Shown: positions 8,314 to 17,943 of the stretch, piece after piece
How positions within the stretch are numbered: the first letter of the stretch is position 1
Layout: every line of letters starts with the position of its first letter
NCBI GenBank assembly: GCA_016789745.1
Contig: JAEUQF010000272.1
Coordinates: forward strand, 1-45,472
Length of the DNA stretch: 45,472 bases
From: Bryobacterales bacterium
GTDB lineage: Bacteria > Acidobacteriota > Terriglobia > Bryobacterales > Bryobacteraceae
Direction of reading: 5' to 3'
Notes under the pieces: generated by a model
Databases searched by the model: none
Seen by the model: the letters and a program-made list of their open reading frames with translations, nothing else
Told to the model about the DNA's origin: nothing
Translations under genes and position numbers: made by a program

Positions 8314-10979
8314 AGTCCGGTTATGCGGCGCTCCTGGTGATCGCGGTAGTAGTGCTCGGATTGACCATCGATTTTGGATTGCTACGGCCCCGCGGTGCGC
8401 ACCGTGACTCCGGGCCTTTTTGGGCACGCCATTCCCTGTGGTGGTCCGTCTTTTGCGCGGCGCTTCTTGCACTGACCATCGCCAAGGACTTCTTCGATCG
8501 AGTGGATACGCGCTTGCCGTCCTTCTGGTGGCAGTGGGCTATCCTGCTCTTCGGCCTATGGTCGGTCCTCCTGGCGTTAGGCTCATTGTGGCGTCCAGAT
8601 CCTGAGAACACCGGGCTCTGCGGCGGTACTGGCTTCGCCAACCGCCGGCGATGGATCGGAGGTTTTGCCGCCGTGCTGGCAATCCCTCTGGTGTTTACCG
8701 TCGGTGGGTCCGACGTCCACCAGGCCGCCCTTTGGATTGCCACGCTCCTGCAATTCGCCACCCTCTTGTTGACGGCTATGAGTGTTGCATCGGATGAACA
8801 ACTCGTGCCACTCCGCAAGGACAGCAGGCTAAGCACTCCAACTAACCCTACCATCGGAAGCTGGCCTGAGCTGATGCAGACCGCGGGAATCACGCTCGAT
8901 CCGCTGCCTGCTCTGGCGCCGGTCTTCGACGATTCCGAACCCCTGATCCCTGCCGAGATGGCTGCTGCCGTAACCCGCCTCGCCGCATGTGGCCCGATGG
9001 ACCCGGAATCCGATTTGGTGGCGATGATCCTGGCCGCGCCCGGCTTAGGCCAAGAGGATGCGCTGGCGCTCGCCATCACTTCCATTCTGGAGCGTTTCGA
9101 GGAGCGAATCGTCGTCGTCACCCCCGACGATCCCGACTCACTAACCGCCGCCCTTACCCGCAGATTGGGTGGCAGCGTCCAAGTGGCGGTCGTGGATCCG
9201 AACTCGACCTGGAATGGGGCTAACGTATGGGTTGTGGAAGCGAGTGTCCTATCCGGGTACCTCCTCGACACCTTGCGTACCGACTCCAACCAGGTGCATC
9301 GACAAGATTTGCCGCTCCTCAGCCAGGTGGGGATGATTGTCTGGTGGGACATCCATAAATACAGCGGCGTGCGTGCTGCTAACTTATGGGCGATCACAAG
9401 ACGATTCCATCGGCTCGTTTCCGTTGGCGGACGTTCCGGCGTCCGCACCCTGCTCTTCGGAACGCCGCCATCGGAAGCCGCCGATCGGGCATCCGCGTTT
9501 TACGCCCATCTGTTTCCAATGTCGATTCCGCAAGAAAGGCAGATTCGGATTAAGCCCAAGCCGGCACGGCGAGTCGAGTCCTACATCTCAAGAAACTCGG
9601 CCAGTGCAACCGTCGAGGTATCTGTGCGCACTGGCTGGGCGACACGGGCGGCCTGTGCCGACCCGCTGGCCCAGGCATCCTTGCACGCCACGCTGGATCC
9701 CAACATCGCACAGTCTTTGACCAACTCCCCGTCACAGGCGGACGCGACTGTGCTTATTGCAGCACCGAGCCAGATTCCAACCTTGAGCGACTCGCTCATG
9801 GCGATGGGGCGATACTGCCATGCGGAACTTCCACACTATGTAGCCGTCATTCCACCGCGCAATCCCTATGTCGACTACCTCCTCGCCCAGTATAAAGAGC
9901 ACCAGCGCTTACCAGCCCGCCGGTTGCTAGTGGGCGCGGAAGGACATCCCGCCTTGATCGCACGGCACGCGCAACGGGCATTACTCGACTACCCAGACAC
10001 TCGTGCAGGACTGAGAGCCATTTTCCGCTGGGACGACGAAACTCTATCGAACACGCTGCGCGAACTGTTGGAGGAAGGGAATCTTCATCGTGAGCCTGTG
10101 CGCTTCCTTGATGGTAACCAGCGCTTGCAGAGAGACTTCCTGTACTTCAACCAGCGTCCGGACCGCACCGGGCAGTCTCTCGATACCATCAGTTCCCAGC
10201 TTAGAGAAGTGCGTGAAGTCGTCTCAGGGCTGGAACTGCCAAAGCTCGAGGTTGAGCCAAAGCGCGCGATCATCGACGCCTACCCCCAGAAAGTCCTTCT
10301 CTACAAGGGTCTGAGATACTCTATCCGAGAGTGGCAGGGGAACATGATCCCATGTGAAAGAGTGGATGAGGACGTCCAGACATGGCGTGGGCGCACATCC
10401 CGCTTCGATCGGCTCAGTAGGGAAACTACTCCGGTGGCAATGCGCGGAGTACGGCGCTATTCGGTTTCCGGAACTTACCGTGAGGAACTCCACGAAGTGA
10501 TCTCGCTGGTGAATGGCTCGCTGCGGCGCAGCGCCTTCGACCACCCACTGGTCACCGAGTTTCAGACTCGGGCGCTTTTTCTCGAGACAGCACGTGAGGC
10601 TGACGAAGATGTGCTGCAACTCCTCGCCCTCGTTCTGCGATGCATCACTCCGGTTCACGTCGCCGTGGATGAGTCCCATCTCGAAGTGCTGCCCGTCGTT
10701 TCCGAGCGCCTGCCCGGGGACGGTTTTGTCAGTGGCGTGGCGTTCGTCGATCTGATGCCGGGTGGAATCGGCCTGACCGAGGCCTTCCACCAGGATGAAT
10801 CCTTGATTCGGTTCCTCCTTGACCAGGCAATCGCCTGGCTCTTGGATTGCCGCGGCAAGGGGGTGAAAGCACAGGAGCTATTTCGGGATGTTCCGGCGGC
10901 GGTTGCCACCGGAGGAGCGGCAGGCTTGCGGATCGAAGGCGCCATCAGCTTACTAACTGAAATGAACCGCGGCCGTTAA
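8310..10979 (+). CDS. Five-TM protein with an inactivated Hrq1/MrfA-like helicase domain
   Basis: About five TM helices fill the first 170 of 889 residues. The soluble part resembles SF2 helicases of the Hrq1/MrfA group. In the Walker A place stands APGLGQED (about 243-250), without the Lys-Ser/Thr. In the DEAH place stands WWDIHKYSGVRAANL (D347, H349), matching the usual DEAH-TYRGVFG region. A segment around 658-680 (YPQKVLLYKGLRYSI) matches the region before DUF1998, and DLMPGGIGLTEAF (about 814-826) matches the DUF1998 PGG-G motif. The usual C-terminal cysteine cluster is absent. It is therefore probably ATPase-dead and a binding module, perhaps for nucleic acid (inferred). ATG 8310 overlaps the previous stop and has AGGAG five bases upstream; the longer frame from 8097 is only overlap. 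Confidence 0.65.
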   Translation: MKSGYAALLVIAVVVLGLTIDFGLLRPRGAHRDSGPFWARHSLWWSVFCAALLALTIAKDFFDRVDTRLPSFWWQWAILLFGLWSVLLALGSLWRPDPENTGLCGGTGFANRRRWIGGFAAVLAIPLVFTVGGSDVHQAALWIATLLQFATLLLTAMSVASDEQLVPLRKDSRLSTPTNPTIGSWPELMQTAGITLDPLPALAPVFDDSEPLIPAEMAAAVTRLAACGPMDPESDLVAMILAAPGLGQEDALALAITSILERFEERIVVVTPDDPDSLTAALTRRLGGSVQVAVVDPNSTWNGANVWVVEASVLSGYLLDTLRTDSNQVHRQDLPLLSQVGMIVWWDIHKYSGVRAANLWAITRRFHRLVSVGGRSGVRTLLFGTPPSEAADRASAFYAHLFPMSIPQERQIRIKPKPARRVESYISRNSASATVEVSVRTGWATRAACADPLAQASLHATLDPNIAQSLTNSPSQADATVLIAAPSQIPTLSDSLMAMGRYCHAELPHYVAVIPPRNPYVDYLLAQYKEHQRLPARRLLVGAEGHPALIARHAQRALLDYPDTRAGLRAIFRWDDETLSNTLRELLEEGNLHREPVRFLDGNQRLQRDFLYFNQRPDRTGQSLDTISSQLREVREVVSGLELPKLEVEPKRAIIDAYPQKVLLYKGLRYSIREWQGNMIPCERVDEDVQTWRGRTSRFDRLSRETTPVAMRGVRRYSVSGTYREELHEVISLVNGSLRRSAFDHPLVTEFQTRALFLETAREADEDVLQLLALVLRCITPVHVAVDESHLEVLPVVSERLPGDGFVSGVAFVDLMPGGIGLTEAFHQDESLIRFLLDQAIAWLLDCRGKGVKAQELFRDVPAAVATGGAAGLRIEGAISLLTEMNRGR

Positions 10980-10990
10980 GGAGAGTTGAT

Positions 10991-13408
10991 TTGCAGGATT
11001 TGGAGCTGGAACGTCTAATTTTTCAATTGGAAGAGCATGCGCACCTTATTCCCGTGCGCGCCGAAGCCCTCCACAATCAGATCCGAAAATGGTTACGGGA
11101 CGCCGCCGCGGCCAGGAAAATCCAATTGAGCTCGCATCGCAAGCAGGAAACCGCCCGGCTCTTGCGAACAGGCGACGAAACGGACGAAATCTGCTCGATG
11201 ATCGTCCCTGTTTTTACGGGTGTCCTATCTGCCGAGGCAGAGTTAACCGCCATCCTGGCGCAAGTAGAGGCCAGCAACGATCCCCTGCTGCTCAATGCGG
11301 TAAGGTTGCACTTCGGGGATATCCGCCGACGGCTTTCGGAAGTCGGCGTCGATGCGGTGACCAAGGATGCCGTACGCGTCGCGCAGGACCAGTTTGCCAC
11401 CCACAAAGCGCTGCTCGTTCGCGTGCGAGAAGCCATCCAATTGCTCCGTGAGGCTGCCTCACTGGAGTCTAAACTGGGTGCCCACAATGAACTCGCTGCC
11501 GTTGCACTGCGTGTCGACCTTGACAATTGGCGTAAAGAGTTCGTGGCATCGCCGCCTGATTTGGGTTGGACATTAAAACTTCAGAAAGCACTGGAACAAC
11601 ACAATCGGGTACTAAATCGTCCTCGGTCGAACGCCGCTACCGCTAGTACCACGGCGCCGGAGCAGCCTCCCCAAACGCCGCCGCCCTCATCCGCGGCTCC
11701 GGCCGCTCAGCCTTCCGCCGCTAACCAGGGACGGTCAGGCCCGGTCTTCACTGGCCAGACCGTCAGCCAACTCCTGGCGGAATCCCGCGAATGGGCAAAA
11801 CTGCTCAATACAAATATAGCGGCTGTCCGCGAACTGAATGACCAGAGACGCAAGCTGGACGACGACAGTGCGCCGCAGCCTGCCTGGAATGCGTTAGGAC
11901 AATCCGTAACGGAACTGCGCGACCAGCTCCGCGCGGAGGTTATCTCCAGGCAGGAAGTGAAGCGAGCGGAACTTCAGAATCAGATAAACCTGTTTGGGGA
12001 AGTCTGTCCCACCGCCGCTCCCCGCCTTGGTGAGCTTCCGGCATTCTCGGCGTCAACTCCGGCGGCCATGGCCGAATATCAGGATAGCCTCGAGAAGGCC
12101 CAAGCCTCATTCACCTCAACAGTCCAACTGCACCGGCAGCCCCTTCATCAGAAGCGCGGCGAAATCCTGACAACCCTGCGAGAGGAAATCAGGCAATCGA
12201 GAAAGCTTCGCCGGCCTGCGTGGATTGACCAGGAACTTACCAGGATAGAGCAGAGCCTCACCGACCTTCCTCCGGTTCCCGCCGACGGCATTGTCAGCCT
12301 GGCCGCGCTTTCCGCTCTCGGAGACCTCCGCGCCCAAGTCGCGTCATACCAGCAGAACAGCCGCGCCCACGAAGACAAGCATCTTGAGCGGACCAGAAGG
12401 TTCGCGGCTGAGATCTCAGCCTGGACCGCCGTATGCACCCTTCTGCATCCCGAGCCGCCACAGACTATTCGGATCTATGAACAGGAACTAACGCAACAGA
12501 TCGACTGGCCCCAGGACGCGATCATTGATCTCTTTGACACCCGCCAAACCGAGCGCGAAAAGACCTTCGCCAAGGATCGCGACGAATGGCGCCGCCTTGC
12601 TCAGGTCCAACTTGCCGCAACGCATAGCCGTCTCAACCAGGAGTTCGGTACCGGTCTCGAGTTCGTCGGTATCCTTCCCCTGCCTCCGCTGAACATACCT
12701 TCCGAGCCTGCTGATCTCGCTGCTGCGCTCAACCAGATCTCCCGCGAGCAAGGCAACCTGGAAGAGGCGGTCATCACCGCGGGTGAGAAACTCCGATCCG
12801 AGCTTCCCGAAGCGAGAAGATTTCTCCAGGACTTTCTTGACCGTACCCCTGCCAGCAATCCTCTCCAGGGTTTTGCCACCGACATTCTCGCCGAGTATCC
12901 AGCCGAAGCACTGGAAAGCCCCCGAATCACCCCTGAGGGATTGCGTCCGCTCAACTCCTGGTCCCGCCTATACAGCAGTTTTCGCTTGGAACTGGACCGC
13001 GCGGCGGCGGCCTTTGCCGGAGAACTGGAAGCTGTACGATCTCGGGCCATTGCCTTCCAGCGCGATCACTTTTCTCATTTTCGGCCTGCGCTCTTCCGTC
13101 GCGCCTGGAGTATGATCGAGGCGGCCAAGGCTGCCTCCACCGAACCGGCGCTTCGGACGGACTTGATCCGCGGCAGTCGTGAGCTGATAGCTGCGCTGGA
13201 ACGCGACGCCAAGCGTCAGGTCGCGCGTGAAATCATCACGCAGATGGAATGGCTCACCGCCGAGGCACGACGCTCCGGAAACGAGCAATTTACCAGGCGC
13301 GTCGCCGAGGTCCTCGGCGAGATTCGCCGGAACCCGAGTAAAATCCCATCGGCCGCTCTCCGGCGGGAATTGCAGATTCTCAGCATCAGGAGCATGCACA
13401 CTGTATGA
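10991..13408 (+). CDS. Long coiled-coil/helical protein, first copy
   Basis: This 805-residue protein is almost wholly predicted helix, rich in Glu, Gln, Arg, Leu and Ala with heptad-like spacing. A Pro/Ala/Thr-rich linker near residues 215-250 separates an N-terminal from a longer C-terminal helical part. No enzyme motif, signal peptide or TM helix is visible. The start is TTG at 10,991, supported by AAGGAG at 10,979-10,984 with proper spacing. The stop overlaps the ATG of the GTPase gene (ATGA), so the two are likely made together. The same order (coiled-coil, GTPase, associated protein) recurs at 15,856-19,826. The role is not recognised; a scaffold or lever acting on the GTPase is the simplest inference. 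Confidence 0.75.
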   Translation: MQDLELERLIFQLEEHAHLIPVRAEALHNQIRKWLRDAAAARKIQLSSHRKQETARLLRTGDETDEICSMIVPVFTGVLSAEAELTAILAQVEASNDPLLLNAVRLHFGDIRRRLSEVGVDAVTKDAVRVAQDQFATHKALLVRVREAIQLLREAASLESKLGAHNELAAVALRVDLDNWRKEFVASPPDLGWTLKLQKALEQHNRVLNRPRSNAATASTTAPEQPPQTPPPSSAAPAAQPSAANQGRSGPVFTGQTVSQLLAESREWAKLLNTNIAAVRELNDQRRKLDDDSAPQPAWNALGQSVTELRDQLRAEVISRQEVKRAELQNQINLFGEVCPTAAPRLGELPAFSASTPAAMAEYQDSLEKAQASFTSTVQLHRQPLHQKRGEILTTLREEIRQSRKLRRPAWIDQELTRIEQSLTDLPPVPADGIVSLAALSALGDLRAQVASYQQNSRAHEDKHLERTRRFAAEISAWTAVCTLLHPEPPQTIRIYEQELTQQIDWPQDAIIDLFDTRQTEREKTFAKDRDEWRRLAQVQLAATHSRLNQEFGTGLEFVGILPLPPLNIPSEPADLAAALNQISREQGNLEEAVITAGEKLRSELPEARRFLQDFLDRTPASNPLQGFATDILAEYPAEALESPRITPEGLRPLNSWSRLYSSFRLELDRAAAAFAGELEAVRSRAIAFQRDHFSHFRPALFRRAWSMIEAAKAASTEPALRTDLIRGSRELIAALERDAKRQVAREIITQMEWLTAEARRSGNEQFTRRVAEVLGEIRRNPSKIPSAALRRELQILSIRSMHTV

Positions 13409-14157
13409 AACAGGTTGCTCTTTGGGGGCCACCCAGTTCCGGCAAGACCGTTTGGCTCGCCCAACTCTACATACGGCTGCAACGCACCAACACCAATTGG
13501 CAAGTCTTTCCTGCATCCTCTGCTACCCAGGCTTTCATTGAAGAGATGCGCAACCTCATGACCAACCAGCGAAGGTTTCCCCAGGGCACCACCCTCGAGA
13601 ACCCCGTGAAGATTGAGTATGAGTTTCGACATCCGGCGTTTCCGGAGCATCGCAGAGTCTTCATTGAGGATCGCGCCGGTGCCGTCTCCCTCGGCGAAAC
13701 ACCCGATTGGCTCGAGGCGTTTTCCAAGGTCGATGGGTTAGTCGTTCTATTGGACCCCAATCGGCAGGAATATCTCAGTGAAGTTCAGACGGCGCTCGAG
13801 AATTTCTATCACAAAGCACGCGAAGCCGGCGGCCAGACCGATGACCGCCCCGTGGCTTTCTGCTTGCCAAAGATCGACCGTTTGCTGCGTGACGCCAACG
13901 AGGTCGAGTTCGCACTGCAGCATCCGGATGCCTTCGTTCGCGATCAACTACCCGCTGACTTCATCCGCTTCATCGAGCAGTACACGGGCAGCCGGCATAA
14001 GTTCTTCCCCGTATCAGCCATCGGCGTCCAGATGGATTTTGGCGTAATCCGCCCCACCGTGTACTATGACGAAAGATTCGAACTCCGTCTGTTGCCGGAT
14101 GGTGCACCCATTCATCTGTTAACCCCGTTTGAGTGGCTGTTTCAGGAACTCGGATGA
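13405..14157 (+). CDS. Small P-loop GTPase (double-GTPase-type), first copy
   Basis: The 250-residue protein has a P-loop GPPSSGKT at residues 8-15, a DRAG G3 motif at 89-92, LPKID at 154-158 in the G4 place (Asn replaced, Lys and Asp kept), and PVSAIG as a G5-like motif. It fits the predicted double-GTPase families found beside GAP1 proteins in bacterial conflict islands, though the family name is from memory. It is cytosolic by sequence. Its gene overlaps both neighbours by four bases. It is clearly related to the protein encoded at 17,944: shared LWG----GKT, WQVFP, RFPQ-T and FPVSA-GV. It probably switches the coiled-coil and associated proteins between states upon GTP hydrolysis (inference). 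Confidence 0.85.
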   Translation: MKQVALWGPPSSGKTVWLAQLYIRLQRTNTNWQVFPASSATQAFIEEMRNLMTNQRRFPQGTTLENPVKIEYEFRHPAFPEHRRVFIEDRAGAVSLGETPDWLEAFSKVDGLVVLLDPNRQEYLSEVQTALENFYHKAREAGGQTDDRPVAFCLPKIDRLLRDANEVEFALQHPDAFVRDQLPADFIRFIEQYTGSRHKFFPVSAIGVQMDFGVIRPTVYYDERFELRLLPDGAPIHLLTPFEWLFQELG

Positions 14158-15374
14158 TCACGAATTGGGTTGCCCTCGATGGCCTCGGCACCGAACGGCG
14201 GTCTATCACCTACGTCCGCTTCCTTCGCGGCAAGGTGCACCGTGCGCGTACCGACTATCGTTGGATTGCTGTTAGCGAAGGGCACGACCCCGACGCCCTT
14301 AATCTGATTCCGCGCCTCGCTCTCGGCCGCGAAGATCGCCCCAAACCACTGTACGCCTGGGCTCCCGTTTCAAATGGCTTGGCCGCCGTCGCTGCTTACC
14401 CAAGCCAGGCCCGCGACGCTGACGGCCGCCAGGGCGGTTTGGAAAAGCAGATCCTCTATTGCCAGTTGGACGACGCCAGCCTTCCCCTTGTAGCCGCGGC
14501 TCTCGTCCTCCTCGATCAGGCGAGACGCTTTGCCGATTCCGTTAGCGCCGGATTGTGGGGTGGTGATGTTTGGGAGCAGACCCGGCACCGGCATTTGTTC
14601 ACCGCGGACGATTGTCCTCCCCTTGTGGTAGATCCCGAAGATGTCCGGAAGCGTCTCGAAAATGGCCGCCAGGAATTGTTGGCGTGCGTCACCCATGCTG
14701 AACTGGCCGGAGTCTACCAGCAGTTGTTGGAACCAATCAAGCCTGCGATCCTGCATACTCCCGGGCAAACCCTTTCGCCGGAGGCCCTGCTTGCACTGCT
14801 GCTCCCACTGCCGGCTTCCATCGCAAACGGGCTCTCCGTCGTAAGTGATTTACCAACGGCCCGCTATGAGCCGGACTTGTTTGCAAATTGGTCTCTCACC
14901 ACCTTGCAGGCGGGCAGCACGCCTCGCTTCGCGGGCCCCGCCGCAACTGCCTTGGCTGACGCGCTGGCCTCCTCGCACGACACCGCTCTGCCTGAGCCGG
15001 TATTGTCAGCCGGGGCACTTGCCCTCCAACGATTCCTCGCGTTGCATGCGCGCAGTCTGCCGCTGAGCGACATATCCGAACACTGGCGCTGCAGCGAGTC
15101 CGAAGCACTGCTCCTTGCTGACCAGATCAGCGAGTATGAGGTAGCCATCGAAGCAAGTCCCCAGTACCCCTCCGATGCAACGCGCGAGGATGCCAGACGC
15201 CGCCACCTGCAGGTTAAAGTAGAGGTTGCCAGGGCCTTGCTGACGGCAATTGCCCCCTACCCAACAGTGCGATCGAGGCTCGCGCGTTTCGTTCCGGCGA
15301 AGGTCCCCATCGACTATTACATGAGCCATCGCCCCCGCGCCGGCACTTGGCCCACCCCTCGCCAGGAACGGTAG
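14154..15374 (+). CDS. GTPase-associated protein (GAP1-like), first copy
   Basis: This 406-residue protein starts at ATG 14,154, overlapping the GTPase stop; the longer upstream frame is only overlap. The N-terminal 120 residues share a signature with the product of 18,684: GKVH-----RWIA-S-G, then A-Y-S-A-DA-GR---LEKQIL and VAAALVLL. That block resembles the N-terminal domain of GTPase-associated proteins (GAP1 family) coupled to the adjacent GTPase type; this assignment is an inference. The rest is helical with no catalytic motif I recognise. It has no TM or signal segment. The tight coupling argues for a direct regulator or effector of the neighbouring GTPase. Confidence 0.65.
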   Translation: MITNWVALDGLGTERRSITYVRFLRGKVHRARTDYRWIAVSEGHDPDALNLIPRLALGREDRPKPLYAWAPVSNGLAAVAAYPSQARDADGRQGGLEKQILYCQLDDASLPLVAAALVLLDQARRFADSVSAGLWGGDVWEQTRHRHLFTADDCPPLVVDPEDVRKRLENGRQELLACVTHAELAGVYQQLLEPIKPAILHTPGQTLSPEALLALLLPLPASIANGLSVVSDLPTARYEPDLFANWSLTTLQAGSTPRFAGPAATALADALASSHDTALPEPVLSAGALALQRFLALHARSLPLSDISEHWRCSESEALLLADQISEYEVAIEASPQYPSDATREDARRRHLQVKVEVARALLTAIAPYPTVRSRLARFVPAKVPIDYYMSHRPRAGTWPTPRQER

Positions 15375-15518
15375 TAAGTCATTCTCCCTAGCCGCGGCCC
15401 AGATTATTCGGACCCCCTCCGGGCCTCTTGGTTCCTCCCCACGCTGCCGATAAATAAGCAAGACGGTGCTTCGCCTGTCGCCCGGCTTGGTTATTCAGGA
15501 AAGGAACCGAGAAGCGGA

Positions 15519-15755
15519 ATGATTATCGTGCTGTACTGCGCCGCGGCTGTGAGCGCAATCTATGGGTTCGTCACCTCATCCCCCACCCTCGCCTTGATGG
15601 CTTGGCTGGGCGCTGGCGGATACTGTGTGCTGGCTGAATGGCATCGCGCCTTGGATTGGCAGCAGGACGCACCCGACCCCTCGACTTACGTCAAAGAATC
15701 GCGTCCGCGCCCGTTATCCCCGCCCAATCCCGCTGAACATCGAAAAGTCGCTTAG
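15519..15755 (+). CDS. Small two-TM membrane protein
   Basis: A 78-residue protein with two hydrophobic helices (about residues 2-18 and 22-40), then a short polar, proline-rich tail. A purine-rich stretch (AGGAAAGGAACCGAGAAG) lies upstream of the ATG. It sits between the two coiled-coil/GTPase/GAP1-like triplets, 144 bases after the first and 100 before the second. No family is recognised. It may anchor the second triplet at the membrane, or be a small effector; both are guesses. Confidence 0.55.
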   Translation: MIIVLYCAAAVSAIYGFVTSSPTLALMAWLGAGGYCVLAEWHRALDWQQDAPDPSTYVKESRPRPLSPPNPAEHRKVA

Positions 15756-15855
15756 TTAGTCAGCACTCTTGCGGCTGCCGTTGATCGGCAACGCACCCAT
15801 CTTGACCGGTGATATCATAGGCAGCACTGTGGCCGGCTTCGCGGCCAAGTGAACT

Positions 15856-17937
15856 ATGGGTCTTCGCGCCATCCCTGAGTTACGGCTGCAACTCGAACTG
15901 CTAAAGAAAAACACGCCCGACCGGGCCAAAGCGCTCCGAACCAGGATTCTCGAAACAGAGACGACCATCAACGCGTTCCACTTTCAGATCACTCACCTGT
16001 TCCAGGAGCCAACTGACCTCACCGTTCGTCTCCATTTCCTCAAAATGGCAGCTGCGGCCTCGACATGGCTCGAGAATCGCGCCAGCGCTGTCGAGAACGA
16101 ACTCAAGTCCCTCCAGATTCCCCACTGGGCGATACCCACGTTCCGCGACGAAATGGCGGCCTTGCTCGCCAATTGGCAGCAGCAATGCCAGTCGCTCGGC
16201 ACCGACGCCACTTCCGCCGATGAGATTCGCGATGCAGCAAGACCTTTAGACGCAATAGCAGAGCGCGCCGCCCTAGTGAGGGATCGTCTGCATGAACTGT
16301 CCGCCGTATACCAGTCGTTAGACCGCTTAAACGGCCCCGCATTAGGTGATGGGCGCGACAGGCTGCACCAGTTGCAGAATCATCTGTTGAATGGAGGCAG
16401 TGACCAGTGGACCGAGCGTCTCGCGGTTGCGCGCCAGTTTCTGGAACGTGAGCTGCAATCCGGGAACTCGGATTTATCGCTGCAACAGGCCATTCCCAAG
16501 TTGGATCAAGGCATCGCGGAGGCCGTCGGGTGGGCACCGCTTCTCCAAGGCGAGATCCCCCCCGCCACGTTTCTCGTTGACCGCCGAAGCCAATTGGACC
16601 AAAATCGCAACCAGGATATCCGCAAGTTGTACGAGTTGCTTTCGGAGACAAAGCAACATCTCGAACAATGCCAAGCAGTCGCGGCTCGACGGCGGAATCT
16701 GATCGAGCAGCAATGGAAGCAACTGGGCGACATTGTCGGATGCGTCGGTTACCGCGTTGGCGTCCCTCCCTCATTGCCCTCCTTTACCCCAACGGCGTTC
16801 GAGTCCTGGATGGCTCAGGTGAGCAAAGAACTGGCCCTCATGGAAGAGTTCGGATCCAGCAACGTCAGAAAACTCGGCGATCATCTGGAGCAGCGTCGCG
16901 CGGATTTACGAAAACGATGCGAAGATCTTCTGGCGTTGGCCAGTCCGGATACGGTACATGCCCAGGCGAGGGATCTACATGCGCGGCTCCTACCTCCAGT
17001 TCCAATGGAAGACTTTGCGGCTCTCGCCCGCGCTTGGACCGAAGTCGATCAGCAGACCAGGAGCGTGGACTGCCTGAAGCGCGAAACGGATCAATGCCGC
17101 GACTCCTGGAATCAGGAACTCCGCGCCGCTATGCAATTTCGCCGATCTCTGATCGAGGCATGGCAGTGTTTCGGGGTGCAGTCCAGTGCCAGTCTGCCGT
17201 CCTTACCCGCGCTCCAGGAAGGCGTTGTGCTGGAACCACAGCTGAAGGCACTGCGCGACGTTCACAGTGGCTTCCTGCAGGATTGGAGCGTCCTGCGCGC
17301 GCAGGTGAAGGAGCTATTGACGGGTAGATATCAATCGATCAACAGCATTGCTATGGTTCTCAATGATCAAGCGCTCACCCCCCGCGACATTCCCGCGGAT
17401 AATGAGCCTCCCGGCAACTGGTCCGCAGCCCTCCGCGAGTTGACCTACCAGCAGGGAGAGGCCAGCAAAATGGCTGAGTTCTACGAGACGGCATTACGTG
17501 CGGAGATTGAGCAGAGTCAGGCGTCCTTGCGGGACGCATTCCCGGAACTCCCGCCTCCTCTCCAGGAACAGGCCAGGCGAGTAGTCCAGGAATCCGAGAT
17601 GCCAATGCCAATCGACTTGCTGACACCGCTCTTGGACCGCTGTAGGCTGCTCAAACAGCATCGCGCCAATCTGCAGTCGCTCCAGAACCGGCTGGGTGCG
17701 GGTAGGGCTGAGAGGGCGCAAAACCGGGCTCGCATTCAAGCCGGACTCGATCAGCTTCCGCAGCGGCCAAGTGGGGGAACACTGAGACTCGCACGGAGAG
17801 TCGCGGCGCTTCTGGATTCGCTCCCCGGGTTGCAACTGACCGCCGAGCAGGAGGTGGCCCAGTTAGCAATTGCCGATGCGTTGTTGCGGCGGCTGCAGGC
17901 TCATTTCGCGCAGGCGGCTTTCGCCCGTTCGTCCTGA
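15856..17937 (+). CDS. Long coiled-coil/helical protein, second copy
   Basis: This 693-residue protein is predicted to be nearly all helix, Leu/Gln/Arg/Glu-rich, with no TM, signal or enzyme motif. It holds the same place before a GTPase as the protein encoded at 10,991 and has the same character, but sequence similarity by eye is weak. A short hairpin (GGCCG-loop-CGGCC, 15,831-15,846) ends ten bases before the ATG, where a ribosome-binding site would sit, and no strong site is visible. Translation may therefore be weak or controlled (inference). The gene ends six bases before the GTPase start. Function unknown; likely a structural partner of the GTPase. Confidence 0.72.
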   Translation: MGLRAIPELRLQLELLKKNTPDRAKALRTRILETETTINAFHFQITHLFQEPTDLTVRLHFLKMAAAASTWLENRASAVENELKSLQIPHWAIPTFRDEMAALLANWQQQCQSLGTDATSADEIRDAARPLDAIAERAALVRDRLHELSAVYQSLDRLNGPALGDGRDRLHQLQNHLLNGGSDQWTERLAVARQFLERELQSGNSDLSLQQAIPKLDQGIAEAVGWAPLLQGEIPPATFLVDRRSQLDQNRNQDIRKLYELLSETKQHLEQCQAVAARRRNLIEQQWKQLGDIVGCVGYRVGVPPSLPSFTPTAFESWMAQVSKELALMEEFGSSNVRKLGDHLEQRRADLRKRCEDLLALASPDTVHAQARDLHARLLPPVPMEDFAALARAWTEVDQQTRSVDCLKRETDQCRDSWNQELRAAMQFRRSLIEAWQCFGVQSSASLPSLPALQEGVVLEPQLKALRDVHSGFLQDWSVLRAQVKELLTGRYQSINSIAMVLNDQALTPRDIPADNEPPGNWSAALRELTYQQGEASKMAEFYETALRAEIEQSQASLRDAFPELPPPLQEQARRVVQESEMPMPIDLLTPLLDRCRLLKQHRANLQSLQNRLGAGRAERAQNRARIQAGLDQLPQRPSGGTLRLARRVAALLDSLPGLQLTAEQEVAQLAIADALLRRLQAHFAQAAFARSS

Positions 17938-17943
17938 GAAAAT

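Noticed and set aside
15770..15800. Hairpin TGCCG-TTGAT-CGGCA as a terminator between the triplets
   Set aside because: A five-base stem without a following T run is too weak to call.
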